Below, piece by piece: positions 49,374 to 61,654 of a stretch of DNA of 64,000 bases. The notes below the pieces were generated by a model. The model saw nothing but the letters and a program-made list of their open reading frames with translations, was not told where the DNA came from and did no database searches. This DNA is from Adiantum capillus-veneris. Taxonomy: Eukaryota; Streptophyta; Polypodiopsida; Polypodiales; Pteridaceae. A program made the position numbers and the translations under genes. How positions within the stretch are numbered: position 1 is the stretch's first letter; each line of letters starts with the position of its first letter. The stretch is from assembly GCA_014529385.2 (NCBI GenBank), contig CM043951.1, positions 110,753,469-110,817,468 of the forward strand, read 5' to 3'.

Positions 49374-51171
49374 TGTAGCGCGGATAATGTGTCGTCCTCT
49401 CTACAGTGGGTGGTCCTCAGTGCAATGTGTGTGACAATCTCACTCAAACAGATTGAGTCTCCCTCAAACAGACCGAACAGAAAGGAAACAATAGACGTCA
49501 ACAGAGCTCACAAAGACACAACAGCAGACCAGAACATATGACTCGACTATCTCAAAGACTGATACAGACTCTGGCGTGGCAGCACACTCAGCTCCAGCCC
49601 AGGACTCACAGGTACAATGGGGGTGTCGAGGCTCAGATGTGCCGGGATGGTGAAGACGTGCTCTGTGTATCGACACACTCTAAACGACTACGTACAAGCT
49701 CAGAGGTGAAAAAGATGATCGAATAACCAACCGCTACTACTCATATGTACCACCATAAAGGGCCACCAACGGCTCATAAATGTCAGCCATGTGGTGACCT
49801 GGCCACGAGGTCCACTAGACCACCGTCGGTACCCTGCCACGTGTCACTCCCCAGCCCAGAGGGTCCGTCCAGTGTCCGTCCAGTGTGAACCAGCCTAGAC
49901 CTGTCCTGTGAAAGACACTGTACCGTGAAGGACACATTAGCCCTGCTACAGGTTGCCCGCCACAAGACCGCTCACCGTCTCAGTGAGAGGAATACTGAAA
50001 AAATTTGTGAAAGAAAGCCACTAGGTACTGCATCCGTACATTTCTTGAAGTAGGTGCTAGGCCCAACCACGACCTTACATGCCTCAAAAGTGGAGTAAAA
50101 CATTGCCCTGCTTGCAACGCCTTAAGCCTTTTAATAGGCAAGAACCCAATATGATTGCATAGTCGAAGAATCCCAATCGGCAACACAGACAGCTTGGCTC
50201 CTCAGCAAAGAGATATGCTCGGTTTTGGATCCAGCGCATCTTTATCCTCCATAACCATAGTGAGAAGAAAATGACATGGTCCTCACTTGCAGATGAAATT
50301 GTTGAAAAGACTGATGATCAGAAGCTCGAGTAATAACGCAGGTGAGATTAAGCTCTATCTTAATGGCAGAACAAAAAGCATTAACAACAACGGGTTGCTT
50401 GAAAGCCACAAGGAGACTAGACCAGGACGAGAGATGAGGACCAGAGACGACGACGAGGACTGGTTGGACCAGGGCGAGAGAGGACCAGACCAACAAACTA
50501 GCAACCCAAATGCAAGCAAAGGGGCGAAGCTCGGTAACAACGAACTAGCTTCACGATTTGTATCTCCACAGAGAGTGAGACTTCATGTGAGGTCTCACCG
50601 TGATAGCCAAAATGAGAGCACCTGTAGCGCGGATAATGTGTCGTGCTCTCTACAGTGGGTGGTCCTCAGTGCAATGTGCGTGACAATCTCACTCAAACAG
50701 ACTGAATCTCCCTCAAACAGACTAAACAGAAAGGAAACGATAGACATCAACAGAGCTCACAAAGACACAACAGCAGACCAGAACATATGACTCTACTATC
50801 TCAAAGACTGATACAGACTCTGGCGTGGCAGCACACTCAGCTCCAGCCGAGGCTCAGATGTGCCGGGATGGTGAAGATGTGCTCTGTGTATTGACACACT
50901 CTAAACGACTACGTACAAGCTCAGAGGTGAAGAAGATGATCGAACAACCAACCGCTACTACTCATATGTACCACCATAAAGAGCCACCAACGGCTCATAA
51001 ATGTCAGCCATGTGGTGACCTGGCCACGAGGTCCACTAGACCACCGTCGGTACCCTGCCACGTGTCACTCCCCAGCCCAGAGGGTCCGTCCAGATTTCGT
51101 CCAGTGTGAACCAGCCTGGACCTGTCCTGTGAAAGACACTGTACCGTGAAGGACACTGTAGCCCTGCTAAA
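49374..51171 (-). mobile_element. Small non-autonomous LTR element (TRIM/LARD-like, 1,798 bp)
   Basis: Two direct LTRs, 49374-49950 (577 bp) and 50623-51171 (549 bp), with inverted ends TGTAGC...GCTACA. The internal region is 672 bp with no retroelement ORF. Target duplication CTCTT (49369-49373 and 51172-51176). Sense is probably minus, because the related LTR at 17994 has a TATA-like motif in that orientation. LTR1 carries a 28-bp extra segment near 49600. No clear primer site. Confidence 0.85.
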
Positions 51172-51775
51172 CTCTTTCAATATATAAGTGAGCTCCCCTA
51201 AAGGTCTCCCCGGATCCTCTGTGCATAAGCGTCTGTAAATACTACTATCTATGTAGACAAAATCCGTCTGTGAAGTAAGAGTGTATTGGGTATGCATAGG
51301 TGTCTGTGCCAGTCGAGCTATGCTGAACTGGAATGAGACGGTAAATGTGAGGAGTGCATGATCTACTACTACCCCGATAGGCCGGGGCCCAACTGTAAAG
51401 TCCTAAATAGAGGATGTCTACGATGTTGGAAATCTCTGGAGGACATTCAAGATGGCGAGTCTATGTGCAGTCCCCAAATCTGTCAGATATCCCCCATATC
51501 CAGTGTGTTCTTCATCGTGCGAACATCTGGCGAATCCCATTTCACTGACATCCAATTCTCTCAACATTTTCTCTTAGGTATCGTAAAAGCTGTCTGAGAT
51601 TGGCCCGTCTTGGCATTGAAGTCTCCCAAAAGAATGACATCTCCATCCCTAGAGAACTCCCATTTGTCCTCATCCAATATCATGTAGGGTGACTCCCCCT
51701 TGGGCGATGCATAATGAGATGTGCTGGGTGCTCGGGGCAAAATAGCATATTGCCCAAAAATATCCCAGTTTGCTT
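51172..51775 (-). pseudogene. L1b LINE fragment, part 1 (endonuclease)
   Basis: Continuation of the endonuclease above the small LTR element: LLGDFNAK near 51615, DLGTAHRLAILN, and ASPKGESPY near 51690. Same family as L1a. The upper end fuses near 51775 to an unrelated ORF1 fragment. Confidence 0.7.
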
Positions 51776-52290
51776 GAGTGTTGGTCTCTTCTTCAGGAAT
51801 TCCTTCCTAGCTTCCAGTGTAGGGAAACATATAATGAGTGCTCTTTCCTTTGGCCTTCACTTCCCTTCTTGCCAACTCTCCAAGCACGTGTGTGTCTGGG
51901 TCCAGAAATACCCCATGCGCTTCAAGAGCTCTTGCACTTCTTCTTCTACTTTTCCAGTGTCTTTGAGACTTGTAACACGCACATGAAGGGCTCTAGTCTT
52001 TCTCTTTTGCTCCTCTTCAATTGTCATATCGATGATAGTCGGTGTCGATGTGGCTTCAGGCATCTTATCTTTTCCTTTCTTTGTGTCCTCGATCCACTTT
52101 TCGACTTTATCAACCTTTTCTTGTTGTTAGTGCCTTTTGCTCTCTCTCTTCTCGTAGAGTTTTCACCTGCTCCTTAATGTTTTCGAGCTCCTTGATCATT
52201 GAGGGTTGATTTTCTGCCTCCTTTGCGATCTGTGTTGTGTCTACTGTAGATGTGTTTCTCTTTTCCCCCCTTCCAATGTGATGTTGATGG
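51776..52290 (-). pseudogene. ORF1 fragment with coiled coil and RRM-like domain
   Basis: Minus strand, several frames. A heptad-rich segment (IKELENIKEQVKTLREERE, about 52130-52195) precedes EEEQKRKTRALHVRVTSL and KVEEEVQELLKRMGY (51900-52025). Next come ALIICFPTLEARKEFLKKRP and TGIFLGN (about 51770-51850). This order, coiled coil then an RNA-binding fold with F-x-T-xx-ARKEFL, resembles transposase_22-type L1 ORF1, not the CCHC ORF1 found elsewhere here. Broken and of uncertain parent. Confidence 0.45.
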
Positions 52291-52683
52291 CATTTATAAA
52301 CAGCTTGAGAGAGTCGTTAAAGGGTTGAAAGATACCAGCCAGAAAGCTTTTTGGTGAATAAGCATGCAAATCTAGTCCTTAACGTCATCCAGGTTGTTAC
52401 ACGACACGTATAACCTCTAGGTTGCTATACGACTCAGGTGACCTGGTGTATGTAACTTTTTTTTTCCCGAGATTAAACTGCCCATAGGGCTACTACCACC
52501 TCTACTCGAGACGTCTATATCATGGTATATGGAACTTCCTCAGTAGGCATTGCCGTATCTCGCCACAATTAGGCTTAAGCTTTTTCTGGAAAAGCACATG
52601 ATATCAAATCATAGTTGTAGACATGCCTACGGTTTTTTGTTGCTGTCAAAGAGACTTTTGGTGCTGCCTCATACATGTTACAG
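52291..52683. other. Unassigned intron DNA before the TMX2 exon
   Basis: No recognisable repeat or gene; ends in acceptor TGTTACAG. Confidence 0.4.
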
Positions 52684-52754
52684 ATTGAATTTCGAGCAGT
52701 TTGGTCCCCTCAATGTATCAGAGCAAGCCGAGTTTTTGTTAATCTTTCTGCAAG
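52684..52754 (+). CDS. TMX2-like: TMX2-like protein, exon with S-P-Q-C active site
   Basis: 71 nt between CAG (52681-52683) and GTGAGG (52755). Translation begins IEFRAVWSPQCIRASRVFV, which is the first beta strand and active-site helix of a thioredoxin fold. The canonical W-C-G-P-C is W-S-P-Q-C, so only the second Cys remains, as in animal TMX2 (S-N-D-C). Phase 0 in, two bases out, matching both neighbours. The protein family resides in the ER/mitochondria-associated membrane; that location is inferred by family. Confidence 0.9.
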
Positions 52755-52836
52755 GTGAGGAGGGTTCCCTCTATATCAAAGAATCCAATTTATCATTGCT
52801 AGATTAGCTTCTAACAGAAGGCTGTCTTTCATTTAG

Positions 52837-52922
52837 GTACTCAACTGAGGACCTTTACTTTGGCTCAGTTGATATAGGACGATTCCCCAAAGCTTCAGAA
52901 GCTTATGGTATTTCTTTAGGAG
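52837..52922 (+). CDS. TMX2-like: TMX2-like protein, next exon
   Basis: 86 nt after TTTCATTTAG and before GTAAGA. One base completes an Arg codon, then YSTEDLYFGSVDIGRFP and ASEAYGIS. This is the TMX2 pattern F-G-x-V-D-x-G-R-(F/Y). It ends with one base of the next codon. The preceding intron is 82 bp. Confidence 0.93.
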
Positions 52923-53681
52923 GTAAGATTAAGATCTGTTTTGTCTTTTGCAAGCATTTGTGTTGACTATTGGTCAGTGCAATTTTGTTCTAGAAGAAAT
53001 TTTTTGACCATTCTTCTCGGGAAGTTTGTTAAAACAGAAAGTGGCGATGTATAACAGAAATACATTCATTGGAACTTTAGTGTGAATTAGTTTCCCTTTG
53101 GTGGGTGAATGATGGGATGGCTTGAACAGATTGAAAACAAAAAAGAAGGCATGCCATGTTTGTCTATGCTAGGGTAAGCTTCATAGAGCTGGAACTGCGG
53201 TATTCTATTGGGGAGAGATGGTCTACCATCTGAAAATGTGTCTTGAAAGCTTTGTCTGTGTGCTTGATAGAAGATGATAGAGCTAGGATTTTAGATGGTA
53301 TTGTGGGCTTTCAAGATGAAATCGTTCATTATTTATTTCTAGACACAGATGCCTCTACTTGTGAGCTCGCTGGTGAATAATTTATCTAAGACATGTAAAG
53401 ATAGATCTCTATTGTCAAAAAGATTAGACAACGCGAAATTTGGGGTAACCCATCCAAAAATGATACAAAGGGTATATTCGGAATGTTTGTAATTTGAGGG
53501 GTATTTTGGGAATTTCCACAAATTCCAGGGGTGTTTCGGTAATTTTCCCAAAAATATATCATGAATTTGTTTGCTAATCAGGTGGTCAATGTGCATATTG
53601 TTGGGACCTTAACGTAGATTCTGACAACTCACATACCCAATCTGTTTACGAGGCTTTTCTATTTGATTGTTCTCTATGCAG

Positions 53682-53794
53682 TCAATATAGGAGAGCTACC
53701 TACATACATTTTGTTTCAAAATGGCCATGAAGTTGTCCGCCTTCCACCCATCGATGATATTGATGGAAAGAAATTTTCCAATCCCTTTTCTGAG
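53682..53794 (+). CDS. TMX2-like: TMX2-like protein, cis-proline exon
   Basis: 113 nt after TCTCTATGCAG and before GTATGG. Translation VNIGELPTYILFQNGHEVV contains the L-P-T cis-proline loop and following strand of the thioredoxin fold, then RLPPIDDIDGKKF. Ends in phase 0. The intron before it is 759 bp. Confidence 0.93.
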
Positions 53795-53871
53795 GTATGG
53801 AATCTGAAGTTTTCTTGAAACTGGAGATTCAAGGGATTTGAATTTTGTGCTGAAAACTTGGCACAATACAG

Positions 53872-53946
53872 AGTGCACTAGTGCAGTACTTTGAATTGGA
53901 CCGGCGACTCATATTTGACTTGGACATGAACCATTCAAAGAAATGA
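53872..53946 (+). CDS. TMX2-like: TMX2-like protein, last coding exon
   Basis: After acceptor AATACAG, phase 0: SALVQYFELDRRLIFDLD, then a basic C-terminus ending SKK and stop TGA (53944-53946). Final helix of the fold, as in TMX2 (N/F-x-L-D/N-x-L). The C-terminal Lys-Lys could act in ER retrieval, but it is not a textbook KKXX. Intron before it is 77 bp. Confidence 0.85.
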   Translation, partial: SALVQYFELDRRLIFDLDMNHSKK

Positions 53947-54888
53947 TCAGGACGTTTTCCTGAATGTTGGGATTGTGCATCGTAGAACGGAGTCTCGAGC
54001 GGCACAGGAGCAGGCTTATATTTGTATCAACATCTACTTGAGACGAGCGCTCTGGCAAGGACCAGTTATAAAGTAGCTCAACTTCCACTACCTGTGAGTG
54101 CACCAACAACCTTTGAACACTGCAATGATGGACAGAAAATTGTAGCTAGTAAGGCTGCCATTGGACCTACCAAAATCATGTGCATTGCACTTTCTATACT
54201 CTAGAAAATCTATGGACACAGAAGCAGCATAGCTCCATCGAATTTTGCCTATAAGCATTGATGCATCCTGTTTCATTTACAATGGCTCTCCAACATCTGT
54301 ACTTGAATCACTTGCAATTTGATATGGAAGGAGAGAGTTGGGAGAGTTTTGAAGACAACGGTATTACATGCATTGCAATCTAATCAGCCCGCGTAATCTA
54401 ATCCGGATGGATAAAGTTGGCAGAGATTTGAAGAGGGCAAGATGGCATAAATATCTCTTCAAAGAATTGCCAACGTTAGTACTACAACATTAACTTCACA
54501 CTAGTCCGAATGGATTCAAAGCAAGTTGGACATGCAATTAAAAAAAATGCTTTAGAGGACTCTTCATTTTACGATTTCCCAAACTGCTTTCCGATTTTCG
54601 GAGTATTCTCTCTCTCTCCGTCAGATAAGTTGTAGGCTATTGGAGTCGGTAATGGTAATTAACAACACAATACAAGTCTTGCTTTTAAATTACAAATAAG
54701 GAGTACAATGTTTATGTGCAATTGTAGGTAATCATCTTCCCACTCTGTGGATAAAGGTCATTTGTTGTGGATTTTCTTGTGTGTTTTTTGGGGGGGAGGG
54801 GGGGGATTATGGCCAACCCTAGTTGCAGATCTCTCTCCCTCTTTTCATGCAATTGTTCTTGGTATGATCCATCCCCCTTTACAAATCT

Positions 54889-54893
<5 letters not shown>
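53947..54893. other. 3' flank of the TMX2-like gene
   Basis: Expected to hold the 3' UTR and end of transcription; no clear AATAAA near the stop. AT-rich with no repeat that I recognise. Confidence 0.5.

Positions 54894-54943
<50 letters not shown>
54894..54943. repeat. (CT)25 microsatellite at the 5' junction of L1c
   Basis: 50 bp of CT on the sense strand of the LINE that follows. Confidence 0.95.
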
Positions 54944-54948
<5 letters not shown>

Positions 54949-56350
54949 GTCCACTATTGTACCTATCTGTCAGGGCCTATGGAGCCAAGGAACTATCGCA
55001 CTATCATGATTGGACACACATTGGTATGGTTGTACACATCCATCCTTGACCAGCAGTTGAGTAGATGGGTAGAGAGAGAGGGTGTATGAGCAGTACGACA
55101 AGCGGGTTTCAAGAGAGGTTTCTCTACTCTTGATCATCTTCTCACACTCATAGCCATTATTGAGGATGTGGGAGACGGCTCTATTGTTGCTTTGTGGATT
55201 TTTGCAAAGCCTTCGGTACAGTGCCTAGAGCTAGATTGATGTGCTTACTATAGGAGATGGGTATTCAAAGAGTTGATTTGGGGGATCATGGGTCTATACA
55301 AGTCAATAGTAGGGTATGTACGCACTCGAGGGGATTTTTTATTTGATTCACTCCAAAATTAGAGTGAAACAAGAGTGTCTGCTATCTCCTACACTATTTG
55401 GCATGTATGTGGATGAGGTTGCTGACTACATTGGGAGGGATGTGATAGAGGAGCACAGCTCGCAGGGACAGGACCCTACTTTTGTTATATGTTGATGATA
55501 TTGGTATGTGGATGAGATTGCTGACTACATTGAGAGGAATGGTGACAGAGGAGCACGGTTGGCAGGGACGTGGATCCCATTATTGTCATATGTTGATGAT
55601 ATTGTGTTTGTTTCTGACTTCTCGATAGGAATGCAACGTCATTTATATGCTTTTTGTACACATTTGCCCACGATAGTGTAATGTATTTTAACCTGTGGAA
55701 AACCAAGGTTATGGTGTTTAACAGCACACCACAGTGGGTCAGGAGGTCAGCACCCACTTTTACATATGGTGAGGAGATAGTGGAGTATATAGATACATAC
55801 ACCTATCTTGGGGTAGTCTTCAATGGACCGGTGTTTTCATTGAGGAGAACAGTAGAAACTAGCTTGAGGAGAGCTTATGCAGCCTTGTGAGGATTAGAGG
55901 AGATGTGTTCGCAGGTTCAATTTCAAGAACCTCAAACAAAGTTGTGGCCTTTTGACACTCTAGTGGTTTCAGCTATGCTTTATGAGGTTCAGATTTGGGG
56001 ACCCTCAATGGATCACCATGGTATATGTGGTAGCACTGATGGATGGAGATGTATGGAGAGGCCTAGAGTCTCTATGATCTCTCGGTTGATTTGGGCTAAG
56101 ACCTCAGTGCTAGATGAGATTATTCGAGTCAAGCTAGCTGTCCCCCCCTTTGTAGTCGATGTCCTCACTACATTGATGCATAATTTATGGGGCCTTCTAG
56201 AGACATATATGCTTGGCTAGCCCTTAGTCATCCCGAGAGCTAGCACTACATGGGGACAGAACATGCTAGTATGGACAGATGACAACATGGTTTAAGTCAC
56301 ATGGCTTCAACATGGATAGACTAGTACTCCGATATCTTTATTCCCTGTTT
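54944..56350 (+). pseudogene. L1c LINE ORF2 fragment (RT), with duplicated YVDD
   Basis: A 5'-truncated L1-like copy that begins right after (CT)n. RT motifs: NYRTIMIGHTLVWLY (near 54990), FKRGFSTLDHLL, FVDFCKAFG (about 55195) and two copies of YVDD (55488-55499 and 55589-55600). The two lie in a tandem duplication whose 101-bp offset breaks the frame. The later part at 55654-56220 parallels L1a (VRRSAP.FTYG, TYTYLG.VFNGPVFSL, AMLYEVQIWGPS). At 56280-56335 TWFKSHGFNMDRL matches the C-terminal start, then similarity stops, so no PIP-box tail is left. Confidence 0.85.
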
Positions 56351-56539
56351 GCATTCTTCTTGCACAAGAGTCTTCACAGAGGGTATGTCAAACTCCTCAT
56401 CTACACTTCTCAGAACCAATGCTATCACCATCATCATGACTTGCACTCAAATTTGGCAGCTTATGGCCATCATTAACTTTTTCATTTCCTTTTGTTGATA
56501 TATTTGACGACATGCAACCTGTCACTCCATGGCTTCTCA

Positions 56540-57446
56540 CCATTACTTGCACTAGGTGATCCTTGTGGCCCACTCAAAACCTAGGACTATGCACTCGTAT
56601 TTTTCACGGTCCCCATATCATCCTTCACAATAGAATACCAACTTGCCATTTCATCCAAAACATCATCTTTCTTCATCCTTACTTTATGTGTGACATGATT
56701 GTAAGACTTATACCCTCTTTGTTCAAGGGAATAATCAATGAACACACAATTTTTAGCTTTTCGATCAAGCTTGCTTCTCAACTCATCTAGTACATGCACA
56801 TCAACAATACAATCAAACACTCGGGTTTTTCACCACATAACTTCTCTTCATGTGTCATATCATGGACTGCAGTAGTAGAGGTCCTATTCATGATGTAAAC
56901 ACTTGTGGCAACTGCCCAACCCAATAAGAATGAGGCATGTTCTTCTCATTCATCATAGTTGTAGCAACTTCTATTATGTGCATGTTCTTCTGCTTTGCAA
57001 CACGTTTTGTTGTGGAGTATACCTACATGAAAACTCCCTCTTAATTTCATGATTTTTCAAAAAAATATTGAAAACTATCTCCCCCTCCATTTGACCTAAG
57101 GTTTTACATATTTTCTAGTCTATTTCTCAACCATAGCCTTGAAACTATGAAAATGCATAAACACATCACTATTTTGCTTCATGAAATAGACCCACAACTT
57201 CCTCGCATGGTCATCAATGAAACTCACATTATACCTGCATATTGTTGGACCACATACATCTGTATGTACTAAATTCAATACATGCTTGCTTACATGCTTA
57301 TCGTTAGGAAAGGATGCTTTTGCCGACTTTCCAAACTAAGAAGCTTCTTAATTTTTGGCATTTCAACAACTTTAGTACTGACAAACTTGTTACAATCATC
57401 TTCTTAGTTTGCATTGTGTGTAGCCATCGTAGATTCACATGACCAC
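56540..57446 (-). pseudogene. Ty1/copia integrase relic
   Basis: The minus strand encodes, in several frames, CGHVNLRWL (GAG-pre-integrase, about 57422-57446), integrase core pieces, YIMNRTSTTAVHDMT and the C-terminal DELRSKLDRKAKNCVFIDYS (56740-56800) with EQRGYKSYNHVTHKV. The order and motifs are typical of copia (PF00665-type core followed by YS..Q.GYK.Y). Many stops. LTRs not identified. Confidence 0.75.
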
Positions 57447-57564
57447 ATTTACCTTAAGCACATTTACATCTAAAGTAAATATGATCACATTCACCTTATG
57501 TACATTTACATCTAAAGTAAACATGATCACATTTACCTTAGGCACATTTATATGTAAAGTTAAA
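57439..57564. repeat. Three tandem 42-bp units in a copia relic
   Basis: Units start at 57439, 57481 and 57523 (ATGA.CACATT.ACCTTA, CATTTA.AT.TAAAGT). 42 is a multiple of three. The third is most diverged. Confidence 0.8.
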
Positions 57565-58272
57565 TATTGTCTACTTTCTTTTCTTGTGCAACCAAATTTA
57601 TGTTCTTCTTGTACTCTTCGACAAAGAGACCATCTTACCTCAACTTGACCTCCAAACCCTGCTCAACAACCATCTGTCCAACAAAAAACAAGTTCTTTAT
57701 AATGTTAGTACATGTAGTACATGTGCTAGGTACTTTACTTTACCATATGTCATAGACAATGGTATTTGACTATCTTTCGAGTTTCCCTTGCCTCAAAAAT
57801 TTCCTTGACCACCTATGTTCTATTTTTGGAAATAATATTGCTATTGCGCTTTCCATATGTATATATACATCTAGACAATGATGCTTAATAGTATTCCTGG
57901 ACACTATAGCCAAAATAAAACTTTCTGCACCACCAAAATGTAGATATACAAAAAAATTGAAACTTTAGCTTTTTTGCATGTGAATGCACTCTTAACTCCA
58001 AATCGGGGATCAAAATATGCTTGGATCGGAAATTTGGCTACACTGATGCACTCCAAAGGACAACACACAAGTCCAAGACGCATAATCTCCAAAAAGAAGC
58101 ACCTTGATCGGAGGTCATTTGGTGATGGCTCTCACAAATCCCGAGACCGCTTCTATTGCTATGGCTTATTGCTCCAAGCTCCACATACACAACCAAGCTC
58201 AGATACCACGTAAAGTGATAGAGAAGGGAGAGATTAAGTGTTTGCAAGCACGTGCACTCATGTGTGCATGCA

Positions 58273-58308
<36 letters not shown>

Positions 58309-59353
58309 GAGGCCAAGCCTTTTTCTTCGTGTTCTTCACTAACTCAAGATAAGAAGTTTACAATGCATAAAAAGATAATACAACATAAACAAAAAACTAG
58401 TACAATGGTCTAGTGTGTACAGCTAGTGAGACATCTAGCTAAATGAGCATGACATCACTCTGACAGGTAGACTAAGTCAATGTAATCCAGTTGTAGTATC
58501 ACTAGCAAAGACATGTGTATCCGCCAATGTGTGCCGATGATTATGACTTGGTGTTAGTCATCAAGGAGTAGCACATGTTGAGCTTGACATCTCAACATTG
58601 AGAAGATGGATTTCACTATAGCAATTACGTGTAAGGCCTTGTTCTTCCCTCTAACTATCTTTTTGTCATGCCCTTGGCCTTTCCCTACTATGTGCTTTTG
58701 TTCAAAGGGAAATTTTACTTGGTATGCCTGTTAGAGAGACACTGAAGCACATATTTTCCTTAATTGCCTTGGCAAAATATGCTATAGACAAAGAGCCTCG
58801 AGGGCCCTAAGCCTTCTTTGTAGCTTTTTGATCATGCAAAGATAACTTGCATTTATGGTTGTGTTTGTTGTGAGAAGAAGTGTGAGTATCTACCACATGC
58901 CCATTTGCTTATGGCCCTTCCTCATCCGCATCATACACTAATGCTTTAGAAATTGAATGCTCCAAAGAGAATGCAAGTGAGTTATCTTTGCTTTAATTTT
59001 TTAATGCAATCCTCATAGGATTTCTTGCACTTTGTGAAATTCATTGAAGGGTCACTTCTTAATGGTGAGGAATACAATTAGTTATAGATGGTGTATGCAT
59101 GAAGCACTTATTTGTGGCTAGGTTGTAGGTTTTTTTGTTTGGCTTCAGTGACATCCACCACGGCCTTGCCATCAAGTGCTCAACTTATTTAAAGAGAGCT
59201 CAATACTTCTGGAGCTACATATAGATGATGGACAACAATCAACTTGTGCAAAACATTATACATCGCATCTTTGTTCCTCTCCTTTTTGTCTTCACCTCTA
59301 CACCGGTGGCTTTTAGTCCTTGATCTAGGATGAAGTTCTCTGGTTCTTCTACC
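57565..59353. other. Unassigned DNA with a (CA)n tract at 58279-58305
   Basis: No gene or recognised repeat. A (CA)13 microsatellite at about 58279-58305. Nothing else supportable. Confidence 0.5.
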
Positions 59354-59644
59354 TTACGGAAAGATATTTGGATGGTGTTTTGCCATCATCCCCCCTTGAT
59401 TGGCCACAATAGGATTTTGTGACTGACCTTCAATCATTTGCATCATGAAATTGTTAACGAGCTCCACGAGCATAGTTACCTTGGCATTGATTGCCGCCAA
59501 AGTTTTTTTCCATTTGATCCATGCAATGGAGGAGGGCATTAAATTTTTAGATATCGGTGAACCCGTGGCTGGGTCCATGGCCAGGCATAGAGCGGTCTTG
59601 AAATCAACCGTATGATTTGACAAAAATGGTTGATCTGATGGCAT
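59354..59644 (-). pseudogene. Possible gypsy Gag-leader fragment
   Basis: A 96-aa open frame with a helical stretch (KTLAAINAKVTMLVELVNNFM) that resembles coiled-coil parts of plant gypsy Gag leaders. No zinc knuckle or Gag core. Weak assignment. Confidence 0.25.
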
Positions 59645-59764
59645 CTCATCGTGCTTGAATCGCTTAAATCTCTGTAAAAATTAATATTTGTGAAAGTATC
59701 ATTTTGAATTTGACTTGTTTTCCATCTATGGAGGCGCTTGTAGGCCGCTTGTAAGCCCTTATTC

Positions 59765-60207
<443 letters not shown>

Positions 60208-60585
60208 TCATGCCCTCTTTGCATGTACTCGCAAAGGCATGAAAAAGCTAACATGTCTTGTATTGTCCCTTCTTTGATACCACTAAAAGACCAAGAGGCC
60301 TTCGTGGGTGATGACTGAAACTCCTTCCAGCCCACCCCTCCCTAGCTTTATAGCCCTTGTCCTAGGGAGAGTCCCCATGTGGTCATCCATGTGTTGTTTC
60401 ATCCCCTCTTTGCATGTACTTGCAAAGGCATGCAAAAGCTAACCTAGCTTGTGTTGGCCCTGCTTTGATACCACTAAAATGCCAAGAGGCCTTCTTGGGT
60501 GATGACTGACACTCCTTCGAGCCAACTCCTCTCTAGTTTTATAGCCCTTGGCCTAGGGAGAGCCTCCTTGCGGTCATCCATGTGT
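60208..60585. repeat. Tandem duplication, about 189-bp unit
   Basis: Units at about 60208-60396 and 60397-60585 (CTCTTTGCATGTACT.GCAAAGGCATG, TTTGATACCACTAAAA, GAGGCCTTC.TGGGTGATGACTG, TATAGCCCTTG). About 85-90 percent alike by eye. Confidence 0.85.
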
Positions 60586-60934
60586 GTGGCCGTGCAACTA
60601 GGCTGTGCCCACTTGCTATGACCTTTATCATGACAACACAAATACCGTTTATGTTTTTTTTTCCTCTTTTGCCCATTTTGGTTGCATGTTTTGGAGGAAT
60701 TTCATGCACCATTGTTGTGTTTAACCCCATCTTTAGCTTCTTTCGGAGGGCATAACTTAAAAGTATAACATAGGCTCAAAGAATGTAAGCATCTTTCCTG
60801 TACAAGGTTTTACTTCAAAAGGCAACCAAGAAATCTTATTTTTCTCATATCAAAGCCTATATAATTACATATGCATAACCTTGATTATTCTAGAATAAAA
60901 GCCTATGGTCATTGTACCCTACTTTTTTTTTTTT

Positions 60935-61115
60935 GAAGAGAAGTAGGTTCCTTCTTTTCAGCTTTGATTTAAGCAAGGTTGCAAACCTAGCAAACCAAAG
61001 CCAATAGTACTTTGGCAAGCCTAGTAAACCAAAGAGAAGTGGGTTCCTTGTTTTCAGCTTTGATTTTGGCAGGGTTGCAATCCTAGCAAACCAAAGCAGA
61101 TAGTGCTTTGTCCAT
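60935..61115. repeat. Tandem duplication, about 96-bp unit
   Basis: AAGAGAAGT.GGTTCCTT and TTTTCAGCTTTGATTT repeat at about 60936 and 61032, each followed by GCAA.CCTAGCAAACCAAAGC. Confidence 0.8.
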
Positions 61116-61654
61116 CAATGCCATTCTTTTCACACAGGTTTTCAGAAAGGTTTAAATTTTGAAACACAAAACCAACTTGCCATAGAGGGGTTCTGCAACC
61201 TTGAGTACACTATCATCGCCCGGTTTTGACACCATTCTAATCACTAAAGTTTGAGCTAAGGTTAATATTATGAGGTTCAAACGAAGCAATATAGGACTTT
61301 GGGAAATTTTGGTATGCTATTTTTGCTTGATCTCAACCACATCGTGAGCATGAATGTCTATCACAAGAGGTTGCAAATCTAGAAAGGTTAGGAGAAACTG
61401 ATCTAGGGTCCAGGAAAGCTTCAAATTGGTTTGTCATCCTGGTCAAGTGTGCTTAAGGCATGCCTAGGATTCTCAAGGCGAAAACCAAGCAACAGAGGGC
61501 TTTGGAAGTCTCCAGAACACTATTGTTGCCAAATTTTGACCCCATTCTAATCAGTTATGTTTAGGACAAGGTTGAAATTATGAGGTTGGAAAACTACCAT
61601 ATCCAGAGGGTCAAAGTAAGTGACATAGAGATTAGAAAAACTTCAAGACACCAT

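Noticed and set aside
49296..50790. Duplicated host ORFs (81 aa and 167 aa, near-identical ends)
   Set aside because: They fall in the two LTRs of the small element at 49374-51171.
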